A stretch of 64,000 bases of DNA from positions 124,001 to 188,000 of the forward strand of contig CAWKCY010000016.1 in NCBI GenBank assembly GCA_963848195.1, in the 5' to 3' direction. Numbering within the stretch: position 1 is the stretch's first letter; the number at the start of each line of letters is the position of its first letter. The position numbers were made by a program, and so were the translations under genes. Under the pieces are notes generated by a model. It was not told the DNA's origin, searched no databases, and worked only from the letters and a program-made list of their open reading frames with translations. The stretch comes from CAVQBP01 sp963848195 (lineage in GTDB: Bacteria > Bacteroidota > Ignavibacteria > Ignavibacteriales > Ignavibacteriaceae). Shown in pieces: positions 37,001 to 45,516 of the stretch.

Positions 37001-37713
37001 AATTATTAACTGCAAATGGAGTTATAGGTTTATTTCCGGCAAATACAATAGGGTATGATGACATAGAAATCTATACTGATGATACAAGACAGGGTGTGAG
37101 GTCAATACTTCATACTATCAGATCGCAGGAACAAAAAACAGATAATCTGCCCAATCTTGCTTTAGCAGATTTTATTGCTCCAAAAGAAAGTGAAATTAAG
37201 GATTATATCGGGATGTTTGCAGTAACTGCAGGAACAGGCATTGAAGAACTGGTAGTTAAATTTGAAAAAGATCATGATGATTATAACAGCATAATGGTTA
37301 AAGCACTGGCGGACAGACTTGCCGAAGCTTTTGCAGAACATCTCCATGAACTAGTTCGAAAAAAATATTGGGGTTATGCACCCGAAGAAGAATTTGATAA
37401 AACTGATCTAATTAAGGAGAATTACCAGGGAATCCGCCCTGCACCCGGTTACCCTGCACAGCCTGATCATACAGAGAAACTTATTATTTTCGATACGCTG
37501 CAAGCGGAAGAAAATGCATGCATAAAGCTCACTGAAAATATGGCAATGTATCCTGCTGCTTCTGTCAGCGGTTTGTACTTTGCACATCCGGACTCTAAAT
37601 ATTTTAACGTTGGTAAAATCGGGAAGGATCAAGTGCTTGATTACCATAGGAGGAAAGGGATAAGCCTTGAGGAAACAGAAAAATGGCTCAGCCCTATTCT
37701 TAATTATGATTAG
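34018..37713 (+). CDS. metH: Cobalamin-dependent methionine synthase
   Basis: Transfers methyl from methyl-tetrahydrofolate to homocysteine by way of cobalamin. All modules are present: homocysteine domain with zinc ligands C248, C311 and C312 (GLNCALG, GGCCGTT); pterin-binding domain from about 350 (NFVNIGERTNVTGSKKF); cobalamin cap (about 640-735); B12 domain with the lower-ligand His760 (GDVHDIGKNIVG); and the C-terminal AdoMet-dependent reactivation domain (about 900-1225, with RPAPGYPAQPDHTEK). At 1231 aa it matches E. coli MetH (His759). No cobalamin riboswitch is seen in the 92-bp upstream spacer. Confidence 0.97.
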   Translation: MENTINILKNILSKKIMLMDGPRGTMIQKLRLSEEDFRGQLLKDHPHELKGNNDILCLTQPEIVKDIHRAFLNSGAEILGTNTFNGTSISQADYQTSHLVYELNRQAAAIAKDCVNEFNKKDSSIQRFVAGAIGPTNKTLSISPSVTDPGFRAVNFDQVSNAYKEQARGLIDGGADILLIETIFDTLNAKAALYGIMDLCRQTGNQIPIMISGTVVDMSGRTLSGQTIEAFWISIAHTNNLLSVGLNCALGAPEMRPFIEELSGISNLYTSLYPNAGLPNEFGEYDDTPEGMSEVLDDYAREGFINIVGGCCGTTPEHIKQFSEITKKYPPRRPPHIKPYLRLSGLEPLVIRPETNFVNIGERTNVTGSKKFAKLILSGDYESALSVARGQVEGGAQILDVNMDEGLLDSEEAMVKFLNLLSAEPDIAKLPIMIDSSKWSVIEAGLKCLQGKCIVNSISLKEGEEKFKEYAKKVRSYGAAVIVMAFDENGQGDTLQKRIDICTRAYKILTDEIGFPPQDIIFDPNILTVATGIDEHNNYAVDFIEAARWIKQNLPLAKVSGGISNISFSFRGNNMVREAMHSAFLYHAIKAGLDMGIVNAGQLEVYEEIPKDLLTLVEDVLLNRRKDATERLVEFAETVKQKEKGEIKVDEWRKLHVKERLKHALIKGIVDYIEDDTEEARKQYSKPIEVIEGPLMDGMNVVGDLFGSGKMFLPQVVKSARVMKKAVAYLIPFIEKEKEESNDIREAGKILMATVKGDVHDIGKNIVGVVLGCNNYNVIDLGVMVNSEKILQTAIDEKVDVIGLSGLITPSLDEMAHVAKEMERRGFQIPLLIGGATTSKTHTAVKIAPNYSGTTIHVLDASRSVPVVSNLINPDPKIKDGFIKEVKDEYEKVRENHKKKRSAKNYLTIEEARKNKHKIDWTKSKIKQPEKLGIITFRDYPLSKLKSYIDWNPFFLTWEIKGKYPEIFENKKYGDTAKKLFDDAVNLLNKIIDNKLLTANGVIGLFPANTIGYDDIEIYTDDTRQGVRSILHTIRSQEQKTDNLPNLALADFIAPKESEIKDYIGMFAVTAGTGIEELVVKFEKDHDDYNSIMVKALADRLAEAFAEHLHELVRKKYWGYAPEEEFDKTDLIKENYQGIRPAPGYPAQPDHTEKLIIFDTLQAEENACIKLTENMAMYPAASVSGLYFAHPDSKYFNVGKIGKDQVLDYHRRKGISLEETEKWLSPILNYD

Positions 37714-37737
37714 CGCACTTAGTCTGATTAATTAATA

Positions 37738-38406
37738 CTAGCCCTTTTGATTCTGAGTGCTGAAAAGTTTAAATGAGAAATAAATCAGATTAAGCAGTAA
37801 CCCGATAAATAAAGTGAGGCCCCATGCTCTTGAGTTATAAATAGGGTGAGAAATTTTACTTAGAATATCGCTTGATAATGCAAATGGACTTATGATTATA
37901 TCCCATGAGTTCCATCTTAAGTACCTGCCAACATAGATTCCAAAGCCGCTTACAAACAAAAATGCGATTGAAATAAAAGTAGTTTTCCCTTTTCCGACAA
38001 ATTTTTCCAGAACTTTCTCTATATCCATTAAGCTAACAAATCCGAATAATAATCCCGTCCAGGCAAATGAGAGTATGAGAATAAGATCATACCAAAGAGG
38101 AGCCTTTGTGCTCATTCCTAAATGGAACAAATCGGTCAAAATGTAGGGGGAATTAGGGAAAAAGAATATCCATGATAATATCATTACAACAAGTAAAAAT
38201 TTCTTATCCTGAAGGTTTTTCAATATTATTATGGAACTTATGAACCAGGGGATAAATGCAAGAAATAAATTCCAGTTCAAGAACAAAAATTCAAATGAAT
38301 GGGTATAGAAGATTCTGAAAAGGGATAATCCAAAGCTAAATAAGCTTAAAACAATTAGTAAAATTGTACTATTTAACCGGCCTGATTCTTTAAGTTGTTT
38401 AATCAT
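37738..38406 (-). CDS. DUF1361 family membrane protein
   Basis: A 222-aa integral membrane protein with about 6-7 helices. Family hallmarks are FFPNSPYILTDLFHLG (about residues 83-98) and GRYLRWNSWDIIISP near residue 165. DUF1361 proteins have no established role; the conserved polar motifs at the membrane face suggest an enzyme or transporter. It lies convergent to metH, 24 bp away. Confidence 0.85.
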   Translation of the reverse strand: MIKQLKESGRLNSTILLIVLSLFSFGLSLFRIFYTHSFEFLFLNWNLFLAFIPWFISSIIILKNLQDKKFLLVVMILSWIFFFPNSPYILTDLFHLGMSTKAPLWYDLILILSFAWTGLLFGFVSLMDIEKVLEKFVGKGKTTFISIAFLFVSGFGIYVGRYLRWNSWDIIISPFALSSDILSKISHPIYNSRAWGLTLFIGLLLNLIYFSFKLFSTQNQKG

Positions 38407-38716
38407 AATTTAATTTATTTCAATTTTTTAAGCAAAAAAGTACTATTTGTTATATTTAGTCAGAACTAAAGCAAAAAATGTTCCGCAAATTTCATAAATA
38501 TGGCAGATAATAAAAACTGCATAATCTTTCCTATTCTTTCAAAGTGATATGACACAAAGAAGAAAAATAGATTTTCTATATAGATAGATCTATTTTTTTT
38601 CATATGTAAATAAAAAGTCAAAATTTGAAGTTTCGAAAACTTTGTAATAAGATGCGGTTTTAATAACTTCAATAAATTAATATGAATCAATTTTTCATTT
38701 AAAAATAATATATAAT
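38407..38716. other. Divergent intergenic region with a possible terminator hairpin
   Basis: This region lies between the DUF1361 and YcaQ-like genes and should contain both promoters. A 10-bp stem (AAAAATAGAT at 38563-38572, ATCTATTTTT at 38588-38597) with a T run follows terminator form on the plus strand, but no plus-strand gene ends just before it. No gene is supported. Confidence 0.4.
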
Positions 38717-39967
38717 ATGAAAATATCCCCTAAGGAGGTTGTTCAAATTGTATTAAATACCCAGCTTTTAGACGGGAAATCAAATCCGGTTAATAGAAAA
38801 AAAGATATAGCCCGGATTGTAAATAAACTTGGGTATATTCAAATTGATACTATTTCAGTCATTAACCGGGCTCACCATCATATAATTTGGACTCGAAACA
38901 ATAACTACTCTGAAAAATATCTGCACGACCTTCAGGCTAAAGATAAGCTTATATTTGAATACTGGACGCATGCGATGTCATTCATTCCTATGGAAGATTA
39001 TAAATATTCCCTCCCCAGAATGTTAAACTTTAAGAATCCGAAAAGTAAATGGTTAAAGTACAGGTTCAATCAATCAAAGAATTATTTTACTTCTGTTCTA
39101 GAAAGGGTTAAAAATGAAGGGCCGTTAAGTTCGAGTGATTTTGAAAATGATACCGGTAAAAAAGGTGGAACCTGGTGGGAATGGAAACCTGCAAAAACAG
39201 CACTTGAATATTTATTCTGGCGAGGTGATCTTATGATTTCGGAAAGAAAGAACTTTCAAAAATTCTATGATCTTCGTGAAAGGGTTCTACCTAACGGCAT
39301 AGATACCGCATTCCCATCTACAGATGATTTAAGCAGATATTTTGTAAGGAAAGCAATATCATCACTTGGAATTGCTTCAGAAAAAGAAATCCTTAAATTT
39401 ATGCAGCCAGGTAAAGCGACTGTATCCGATCTTCAAATTGTTGATAAACAGAACATGAAAAAAGCAATCGATGAATTATCCGAATCAGGCGAGATTATTC
39501 CTCTGTTTATAGAAGGTGATAATAAAATATTAAATTATTCATCTCCTGAAAATCTAAATGTAATCAATAAAAGAAAAATATCTTCTTCAACCCTTCATCT
39601 CCTCTCACCTTTTGATAATTTAATCATACAAAGAGAAAGGACAAAAAGGTTGTTCAATTTTGATTATGCAATAGAGTGTTATTTACCATCAACTAAAAGA
39701 AAGTATGGCTATTTTGTCCTGCCTATACTTTTGAATGACCGGTTTATTGGAAGGCTTGATCCTAAGGCAGACCGTTCGAATAAAACTTTAGTAATTAATA
39801 ATCTTTTCTTTGAAGATAATTTCAAAGATTATAATGAGATTTCCATTCTATTATCTCAAAAACTACTGAGCTTTGCCGGATTTAACGGCTGTGAAAAAGT
39901 GGTAATAAAAAACTGCACTCCTAAACCGGTAAAAAGATATTTGCAGAACTGTTTGAAAGAAAAATAA
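38717..39967 (+). CDS. YcaQ/AlkX-like DNA glycosylase (winged-helix, HTH_42)
   Basis: A 416-aa member of the HTH_42/YcaQ family, whose E. coli member unhooks interstrand crosslinks and removes alkylated bases. The conserved QIDTISVINRAHHHIIWTR (Q-x-D type active site, about residues 36-54), the segment EYWTHAMSFIPMEDY and the C-terminal LLSPFDNLIIQRERTKRLF are seen. It consists of three tandem winged helices and has no metal motif. With SMUG2 and LigD it is one of three DNA repair loci in this window, though they are not linked. Confidence 0.87.
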   Translation: MKISPKEVVQIVLNTQLLDGKSNPVNRKKDIARIVNKLGYIQIDTISVINRAHHHIIWTRNNNYSEKYLHDLQAKDKLIFEYWTHAMSFIPMEDYKYSLPRMLNFKNPKSKWLKYRFNQSKNYFTSVLERVKNEGPLSSSDFENDTGKKGGTWWEWKPAKTALEYLFWRGDLMISERKNFQKFYDLRERVLPNGIDTAFPSTDDLSRYFVRKAISSLGIASEKEILKFMQPGKATVSDLQIVDKQNMKKAIDELSESGEIIPLFIEGDNKILNYSSPENLNVINKRKISSSTLHLLSPFDNLIIQRERTKRLFNFDYAIECYLPSTKRKYGYFVLPILLNDRFIGRLDPKADRSNKTLVINNLFFEDNFKDYNEISILLSQKLLSFAGFNGCEKVVIKNCTPKPVKRYLQNCLKEK

Positions 39968-40040
39968 TACCAATATAAAAAAAACATCACAGACGATTTG
40001 TTTAATAGATGATAATATATTTAAGGTGTATGTTCTGCTG

Positions 40041-41228
40041 TTAAAAATGGATATGGGATGCGAGAAGACAAAGCTGTGCGGTTAATAAGCCCAGAAATGT
40101 TCCGGAAATGTTCCCTAGAATTCCTAATAATAAACCCACCGGTGCCAAAGAAGGCTGATAGATGCTTGCAATTATGGGTGCGCTGACTACTCCCCCAATA
40201 TTAGCCTGACTTGAAGTGGCAATTAAAAATATTGGGGCTTTTATTAACCTGCCGATTGTATAAAGAACAATTGCATGAATTAATATCCATACTACGCCTG
40301 CAAGAAGAAACATGGGAGCATTTAATATGGCAGTTAAATTAGCTTTTGCTCCTATTGATGCCAAAAGAAAATAGAGCATATAGTTGCCGACTATCGAAGC
40401 GCCTTTCCTTTCCATGTTCTGTAGCTTAGTAAATGATAGTGCTGTGGATATTATCAGCACTAAAATTATTGTCCATCCGAACGCAGTTACAATTTGTCCC
40501 AGCGAGGGAATAATTTTGCCTAGTTGAAGGCAGATTGTACCAATAGTCAGTGCAATAGCTATCATTAATGAAAAAGATTTTAGATCTAAAGGTTCTCTTT
40601 TTGAATACAAGGATTCAAGTTTTTTATTAATTCTATTTGTCAATGAAACATCAACTTTATTCTTCTCATCGATCTTCTTTTGAAAACCGGAAAAGGCAAC
40701 AACAACAGCCATCCATCCATATCCTACAAGGGTATCTACGATTACCATTGTTCCAAGAAGTGAATCCGAGGTGCCGATACTTTCTTTAATAGAAATCATA
40801 TTTGCACTCCCTCCGATCCAGCTTCCGCTTAAAGCTCCGATTCCTTTCCAGGCGTCAGCCGGTAAAAAATGAGAGAAGAGAATTAATACAATTGGAGCTC
40901 CAATCATAATTCCGAGTGAGCCGGAAAAAAATGTGATAATAGCTTTGGGACCTAGTTTAAGAATAGATGGAATATCTGCTGAAATTAGAAGCAAAACTAA
41001 TGCAGCCGGGAGAAAATAATCGGTTATCCAATCATATGCAGGGGAAGATTGAGGCGTTATACCGATGGTAGTTGTAATAATTGGAAGAAAATATATCCAC
41101 AGCACAAAAGGAATTACCTTAAAAACCGGTTTTGCAAATTCTTGTTCTTTTATCCAATAAATAAATGCAAGCAGGCATGTTAAGAAAATAATGATATTTG
41201 TTGGATCTGTTATCAGGGCTTTATTCAT
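40041..41228 (-). CDS. DUF819 family membrane protein
   Basis: A 395-aa inner-membrane protein with about 10-11 helices, of the DUF819/YjcL family. The core motif GIGALSGSWIGGSANMISIKE (about residues 130-150) and the later SSQANIGGVVSAPIIASIY are typical. Members have a two-fold transporter-like repeat but no confirmed substrate. Its upstream region (41229-41679) is the palindrome-rich island. Confidence 0.88.
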   Translation of the reverse strand: MNKALITDPTNIIIFLTCLLAFIYWIKEQEFAKPVFKVIPFVLWIYFLPIITTTIGITPQSSPAYDWITDYFLPAALVLLLISADIPSILKLGPKAIITFFSGSLGIMIGAPIVLILFSHFLPADAWKGIGALSGSWIGGSANMISIKESIGTSDSLLGTMVIVDTLVGYGWMAVVVAFSGFQKKIDEKNKVDVSLTNRINKKLESLYSKREPLDLKSFSLMIAIALTIGTICLQLGKIIPSLGQIVTAFGWTIILVLIISTALSFTKLQNMERKGASIVGNYMLYFLLASIGAKANLTAILNAPMFLLAGVVWILIHAIVLYTIGRLIKAPIFLIATSSQANIGGVVSAPIIASIYQPSLAPVGLLLGILGNISGTFLGLLTAQLCLLASHIHF

Positions 41229-41339
41229 TTATTTTCTTTTCATGAAGTATTTGATGAATGAAATAAGTTTGAAAATTAGAGATAAACTTAACTCTATTCA
41301 AGTTTCCTGATATCTTGCAGGATATTTAGTCTATGCGGT

Positions 41340-41400
41340 CAGCTGTAATCACCGGACTAGAAAGAGCCTGTGTGAATATCATTAACAAATTTATCTACAG
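41340..41400 (-). repeat. Minus-strand copy of the hairpin-array module
   Basis: Read on the minus strand, CTGTAGATAAATTTGTTAAT then GATATTCACACAGGCTCT matches unit 3 of the array at 17275-17320. The stem is degraded, but the TTAATGATATTCAC tail and ACAGGCTCT are retained. It lies next to the composite palindrome at 41414-41602. Confidence 0.75.
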
Positions 41401-41413
41401 AAGGTAGATTGCC

Positions 41414-41602
41414 GTTGGATTTAGAGGCTGTGAAAATTCCTATGAATTGCCGCGAGCTTTAGCTCGCGGGTAAAATTGTAAGGAATAGAAGGGCTTTAGC
41501 CACATTTATTTTAGCTAAAGCCCTGGTTTCTTTTTATTTCTTATGTCTCCCCCGACATAAATGTCGGGGCAATTCACTTTTCCCACAGGCTCTAAATCCA
41601 AC
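41414..41602. repeat. Composite inverted-repeat element with three perfect hairpins
   Basis: Terminal repeats GTTGGATTTAGAGGCTGTG (41414-41432) and CACAGGCTCTAAATCCAAC (41584-41602) are reverse complements with one mismatch. A second nested pair is GAATTGCC (41444-41451) with GGCAATTC (41568-41575). Inside are three perfect stem-loops: CCGCGAGCT/AGCTCGCGG (41450-41469), AGGGCTTTAGC/GCTAAAGCCCT (41490-41524) and CCCCGACAT/ATGTCGGGG (41550-41569). No coding sequence is present. It looks like two repeat elements inserted head to head, or a non-autonomous mobile element. Confidence 0.85.
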
Positions 41603-41679
41603 TGCAAGTGATAATTTTTACTATTTTCATTAAATTGAAACCGGATTGTAATAATTTTTAATAATTTAATTTAATAGAC

Positions 41680-43851
41680 ATGAAAAAATTAAGCTACTTA
41701 TTCATTTTTCTTTTTATCATTATAATTAACTGCCGTCTTATATATGCGGATGATGGATATAGACTCTGGTTGAAATACGATTTAATAACTAATTCACAAA
41801 AATTAAATGAATATAAGGAATTAATTAAAGGTTTCATGATTGGAGGAGAATCTCCAACTTTAGATGCAGTCAAAAATGAATTAGAAATTGGGTTGAATGG
41901 ATTATTAGGGGTAACCATTCCTGTGGTCGGTTCTGTTGAAAATGATGGAATATTAATAATAGGGACTGTGAAAAATACTCCGGCTTTATCTACAGCAGGT
42001 TTACAGGATAAGTTAAAAAATATTGGAAATGAAGGATTTATAATTCAAGATATTATATTAAATGGAAGGAAAGCAATTGTTATTACGGCAAATGAAGATA
42101 TTGGAGTCCTATATGGGGCATTCACTTTCCTGAGGATGCTGCAGACAAATCAGAATATTGAAAAGATTGACATCGTATCATCTCCCAAAATTAAGCTTAG
42201 GCTGCTTAATCACTGGGATAACTTAAACAGAACAGTTGAACGGGGTTATGCAGGTTTTTCTATATGGGATTGGCATAAACTTCCTGATTATATTAGTCCT
42301 CAATATAAAGATTATGCGCGCGCGAATGCGTCTATCGGAATTAACGGTACCGTACTCACGAATGTTAATGCGAATTCGCTTGTTTTAACCCATAGATATT
42401 TAGAAAAAGTTGCAGCACTTGCTGATGTATTTCGCCCATATGGTATAAAAGTTTATTTAACAGCTAGGTTCAGTTCCCCAATAGAAATTGGGGGGTTAAA
42501 AACTGCTGATCCCCTTGATGAAAAGGTTCAGAAATGGTGGGATGACAAAGCTAAGGAAATCTATTCACTAATTCCTGATTTTGGAGGATTCCTCGTCAAA
42601 GCAAATTCAGAAGGACAGCCGGGTCCGCAAGATTATGGACGCTCTCATGCAGATGGTGCAAATATGCTTGCTGATGCTGTTAAGCCATTCGGAGGAGTTG
42701 TTATGTGGCGTGCTTTTGTCTATGCTACAGTTCCCAACGATCGTGTTAAACAAGCATATGATGAATTCACACCTCTTGACGGCAAATTCAGAGACAATGT
42801 TTTGATACAAGCTAAAAACGGTCCCTTAGATTTTCAACCGCGGGAGCCGTTCCACCCATTATTCGGAGCCATGCCGAAAACAACTATGGGAATGGAATTT
42901 CAAATTACAATGGAATACTTAGGGCAGGGAACCCAGCTTGTATACCTTGCACCTATGTGGAAGGAATGCCTTGAATCTGATACTTATGAAAAAGGAAAAG
43001 GTTCTACAGTTGCAAAAGTTGTAGACGGTACTCTTGAAAATCATACGTTATCCTGTATAGCGGGAGTTTCAAACATAGGTACGGACAGGAATTGGACAGG
43101 TCATCTTTTCGGACAGTCTAACTGGTACGCATTCGGAAGACTTGCATGGGACCATGAGCTTACATCAGAGCAAATTGCAGATGAATGGATTAGGATGACT
43201 TTTTCCAATAATGAAAATATAATTAACCCGATTGAGCACATAATGATGACTTCACGAGAAAATGCAGTAAACTATATGACGCCTCTTGGACTAGCTCATT
43301 TAATGGGAACTGATCATCATTACGGACCGGCTCCGTGGGTTCATGAATTATCCAGGGATGAATGGAATCCGGTTTATTATCATAGAGCTGATAGTACCGG
43401 AATAGGATTTGACAGAACGATCACCGGGAGTAATGCAGTAAGTCAATATCATAAGCCTGTTGCAGATATTTTTGCATCACTTAAAACATGTCCGGATAAA
43501 TTTCTTTTATGGTTTCATCACGTTGGATGGAACTATAAAACTCATTCCGGCAGGACACTGTGGAATGATCTATGTTCCCATTATTATGAAGGAGTTGACA
43601 GTGTAAAATCAACGCAGAAAATATGGAATACCTTAAGAGGTAAGATAGATAACGAAGAATTTAATGATGTAAGGATGCTTCTGAATATTCAGGTAAAAGA
43701 AGCTGAATGGTGGAGAAATGCATGCGTATTATATTTTCAGATTTTCTCAAAACAACCGGTACCTGAAGGATTGGAAAAACCGGATAAAACCTTAGAATAT
43801 TATGAAAGCCTGTCTTTTCCAAATGCTCCGGGTATTTTGAAATGCCAATAA
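41680..43851 (+). CDS. Secreted alpha-glucuronidase (GH67)
   Basis: Removes (4-O-methyl-)glucuronic acid from the ends of glucuronoxylan fragments. The signal peptide (MKKLSYLFIFLFIIIINCRLIYA) points to the periplasm or outside. The central GH67 barrel begins RLLNHWDNLNRTVERGYAG. Candidate catalytic residues are E311 (NSEGQPGPQ, acid) with D384 (GPLDFQPREP) and E412 (ITMEYLG); their spacing of 73 and 28 equals that of the characterised enzymes. At 723 aa it is full length. No other xylan genes are adjacent. It implies plant hemicellulose use. Confidence 0.93.
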   Translation: MKKLSYLFIFLFIIIINCRLIYADDGYRLWLKYDLITNSQKLNEYKELIKGFMIGGESPTLDAVKNELEIGLNGLLGVTIPVVGSVENDGILIIGTVKNTPALSTAGLQDKLKNIGNEGFIIQDIILNGRKAIVITANEDIGVLYGAFTFLRMLQTNQNIEKIDIVSSPKIKLRLLNHWDNLNRTVERGYAGFSIWDWHKLPDYISPQYKDYARANASIGINGTVLTNVNANSLVLTHRYLEKVAALADVFRPYGIKVYLTARFSSPIEIGGLKTADPLDEKVQKWWDDKAKEIYSLIPDFGGFLVKANSEGQPGPQDYGRSHADGANMLADAVKPFGGVVMWRAFVYATVPNDRVKQAYDEFTPLDGKFRDNVLIQAKNGPLDFQPREPFHPLFGAMPKTTMGMEFQITMEYLGQGTQLVYLAPMWKECLESDTYEKGKGSTVAKVVDGTLENHTLSCIAGVSNIGTDRNWTGHLFGQSNWYAFGRLAWDHELTSEQIADEWIRMTFSNNENIINPIEHIMMTSRENAVNYMTPLGLAHLMGTDHHYGPAPWVHELSRDEWNPVYYHRADSTGIGFDRTITGSNAVSQYHKPVADIFASLKTCPDKFLLWFHHVGWNYKTHSGRTLWNDLCSHYYEGVDSVKSTQKIWNTLRGKIDNEEFNDVRMLLNIQVKEAEWWRNACVLYFQIFSKQPVPEGLEKPDKTLEYYESLSFPNAPGILKCQ

Positions 43852-43928
43852 TTATGATTTTGACAAGAGCTGACTATATGGGAAACAATAATTTTCCTAT
43901 ATTGTAAAATAAGATATATCAGGTATTG

Positions 43929-44026
43929 AAAGATGACATCTTTACTTTTTAAAAATTAGGGTTTTATGTAAACTTAATTTTTAATAAAAAATTGAAGGTA
44001 ATTTTCTTTTAAAAGATGTCATCTTT
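43929..44026. repeat. Inverted-repeat element, copy A (AAAGATGACATCTTT ends)
   Basis: The left end AAAGATGACATCTTT (43929-43943) and right end AAAGATGTCATCTTT (44012-44026) are exact reverse complements, and each is itself nearly palindromic. The inner 68 bases are A+T-rich, including TTAGGGTTTTATG. Copy B at 48165-48248 matches in ends and inner sequence. Each lies 35-41 bp before a start codon. Confidence 0.8.
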
Positions 44027-44061
44027 ATATATATGTAATATCAAATATTAATTAAAAAAAC

Positions 44062-44160
44062 ATGAAAAAAATAATTTTTATAATAAGAATAATTGTAATA
44101 CTTTTGGTTTTTACGGCATTTTTCTGGCAGATGAGTCTCGGTATTTGTCCAGTACCATAA
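44062..44160 (+). CDS. Possible 32-aa single-pass membrane peptide
   Basis: The frame MKKIIFIIRIIVILLVFTAF then FWQMSLGICPVP is one hydrophobic helix with a charged N-terminus. It ends 31 bp before the PAP2 gene and begins 35 bp after repeat copy A. It could be a membrane micro-peptide, a leader, or the relic of a signal peptide: its first codons resemble those of the cyclophilin gene at 48289. No ribosome-binding site is clear. Confidence 0.35.
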   Translation: MKKIIFIIRIIVILLVFTAFFWQMSLGICPVP

Positions 44161-44191
44161 TATATACCAGTTTAATTTTATAACTTTTTTA

Positions 44192-44887
44192 ATGAAATCT
44201 CTAACCTCTTTAATACAGAATATTTCAAAGGCTGAAATAAAAGTTCTATTTTCTGTTTTTATCGTTATAACCAGTACTTTAATTTTTATTTTAATTGCGA
44301 ATGAAGTAAGCGAAGGGGAAACGAGGCACTTCGATTTAATGATTTTAGAATCTTTGAGGAACCCGGATAACCTTCATGAGACAAAAGGGCCGGAATGGAT
44401 AGAACTTGCAATGCGTGATATTACTGCATTAGGGGGCGGAACTTTCATAGTTATCATTACTATTTCTGTTGTCGGCTTTTTAATTATTCAGAAAAACTAC
44501 AATGCAATGTGGTTAATATTAATTGCAACAATTGGCGGGGCTTTATTAGCTTACGGGTTGAAAGAATTAATCGGTAGGGAAAGACCACCGCTAATATTTC
44601 ACCTTGTATATGTTAATTCATTAAGTTTTCCGAGCGGTCATTCTATGATGTCCGCTGTAGTATATTTAACTCAAGCATCTCTTCTGTCACAAATCCAGAA
44701 GAAAAGAAGCATGAGAGTTTATATAATTACAGTTGCTTTAATATTAACAGTTTTAATTGGAATTAGCAGAGTTTATCTTGGCGTGCATTATCCGACAGAT
44801 GTTTTAGCCGGATGGTCAATAGGAATTGCATGGGCATTCCTTTGCTGGTTTTTTGCCTGGTATATAAAAGAAAAAAGAATTCCATGA
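44192..44887 (+). CDS. PAP2 superfamily lipid phosphatase
   Basis: A 231-aa inner-membrane phosphatase acting on lipid or isoprenoid pyrophosphates (undecaprenyl pyrophosphate or phosphatidate are family substrates). The three phosphatase motifs are complete: KELIGRERP (about 127-135), SFPSGHS (about 149-155) and SRVYLGVHYPTDVLAG (about 193-208). About five or six helices. Its stop codon overlaps the ATG of the rhomboid gene (ATGA), so the two are translationally coupled. Confidence 0.92.
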   Translation: MKSLTSLIQNISKAEIKVLFSVFIVITSTLIFILIANEVSEGETRHFDLMILESLRNPDNLHETKGPEWIELAMRDITALGGGTFIVIITISVVGFLIIQKNYNAMWLILIATIGGALLAYGLKELIGRERPPLIFHLVYVNSLSFPSGHSMMSAVVYLTQASLLSQIQKKRSMRVYIITVALILTVLIGISRVYLGVHYPTDVLAGWSIGIAWAFLCWFFAWYIKEKRIP

Positions 44888-45516
44888 CCGGAGAAAAAAG
44901 AAAATTCCTCATTAGTTTGTATTACCCTTTGGGATTCATACTGTTTCTCTGGATTATAAAAATAATTGAAGTAGCGTTAAACATAAGCTTTATTCAATAC
45001 GGATTATTACCACATCATCTTTCAGGTTTAATTGGAATAATTACATACCCTTTAATCCATGCAAATTTCAATCATTTAATTTCGAATTCGATCCCGCTTC
45101 TCTTTTTAGGTACCGGGCTTATTTATTTTTATCCGAATGCATCTTTAAAGGTATTCCTATTAATTTATTTTATTCCAGGTATTTTGATCTGGTTTTTTGC
45201 AAGGCCGGCTTATCATATAGGTGCGAGCGGTTTGGTTTATGGTCTTGTAACGTTTTTCTTCTTCAGCGGTATTATAAGGAGAGACAATAGATCAATAGCT
45301 CTGGCGCTAGTTGTGACATTCCTTTACGGCAGTCTCGTATGGGGAGTACTCCCGATTGATAAAACAATCTCATGGGAAGGCCATCTTTTCGGTTCTTTGA
45401 CCGGAATTCTATGTGCAGTTATTTTCCGGAAGTATGATCCTCCTAAAAAATATGATTGGGAAGATGACCCAGATGATGATAACCACGGAAAACTTGAAAT
45501 TTCTTATGATAAATGA
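44884..45516 (+). CDS. Rhomboid family intramembrane serine protease
   Basis: Cleaves transmembrane substrates inside the bilayer. The start at 44884 overlaps the PAP2 stop and gives 210 aa; the earlier ATG in this frame lies inside the PAP2 gene. The catalytic Ser is in IGASGLVYG and the His in WEGHLFGSLTG; the oxyanion-side HANFNHLISN is present. About six helices, then an acidic C-terminal tail (DWEDDPDDDNHGK). The substrate is unknown. Confidence 0.9.
   Translation: MTGEKRKFLISLYYPLGFILFLWIIKIIEVALNISFIQYGLLPHHLSGLIGIITYPLIHANFNHLISNSIPLLFLGTGLIYFYPNASLKVFLLIYFIPGILIWFFARPAYHIGASGLVYGLVTFFFFSGIIRRDNRSIALALVVTFLYGSLVWGVLPIDKTISWEGHLFGSLTGILCAVIFRKYDPPKKYDWEDDPDDDNHGKLEISYDK

Noticed and set aside
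38466..38690. Minus-strand 74-codon frame in the DUF1361/YcaQ spacer
   Set aside because: It has a Phe/Ile/Lys-rich random look and no ribosome-binding site; it is probably A+T-rich spacer.
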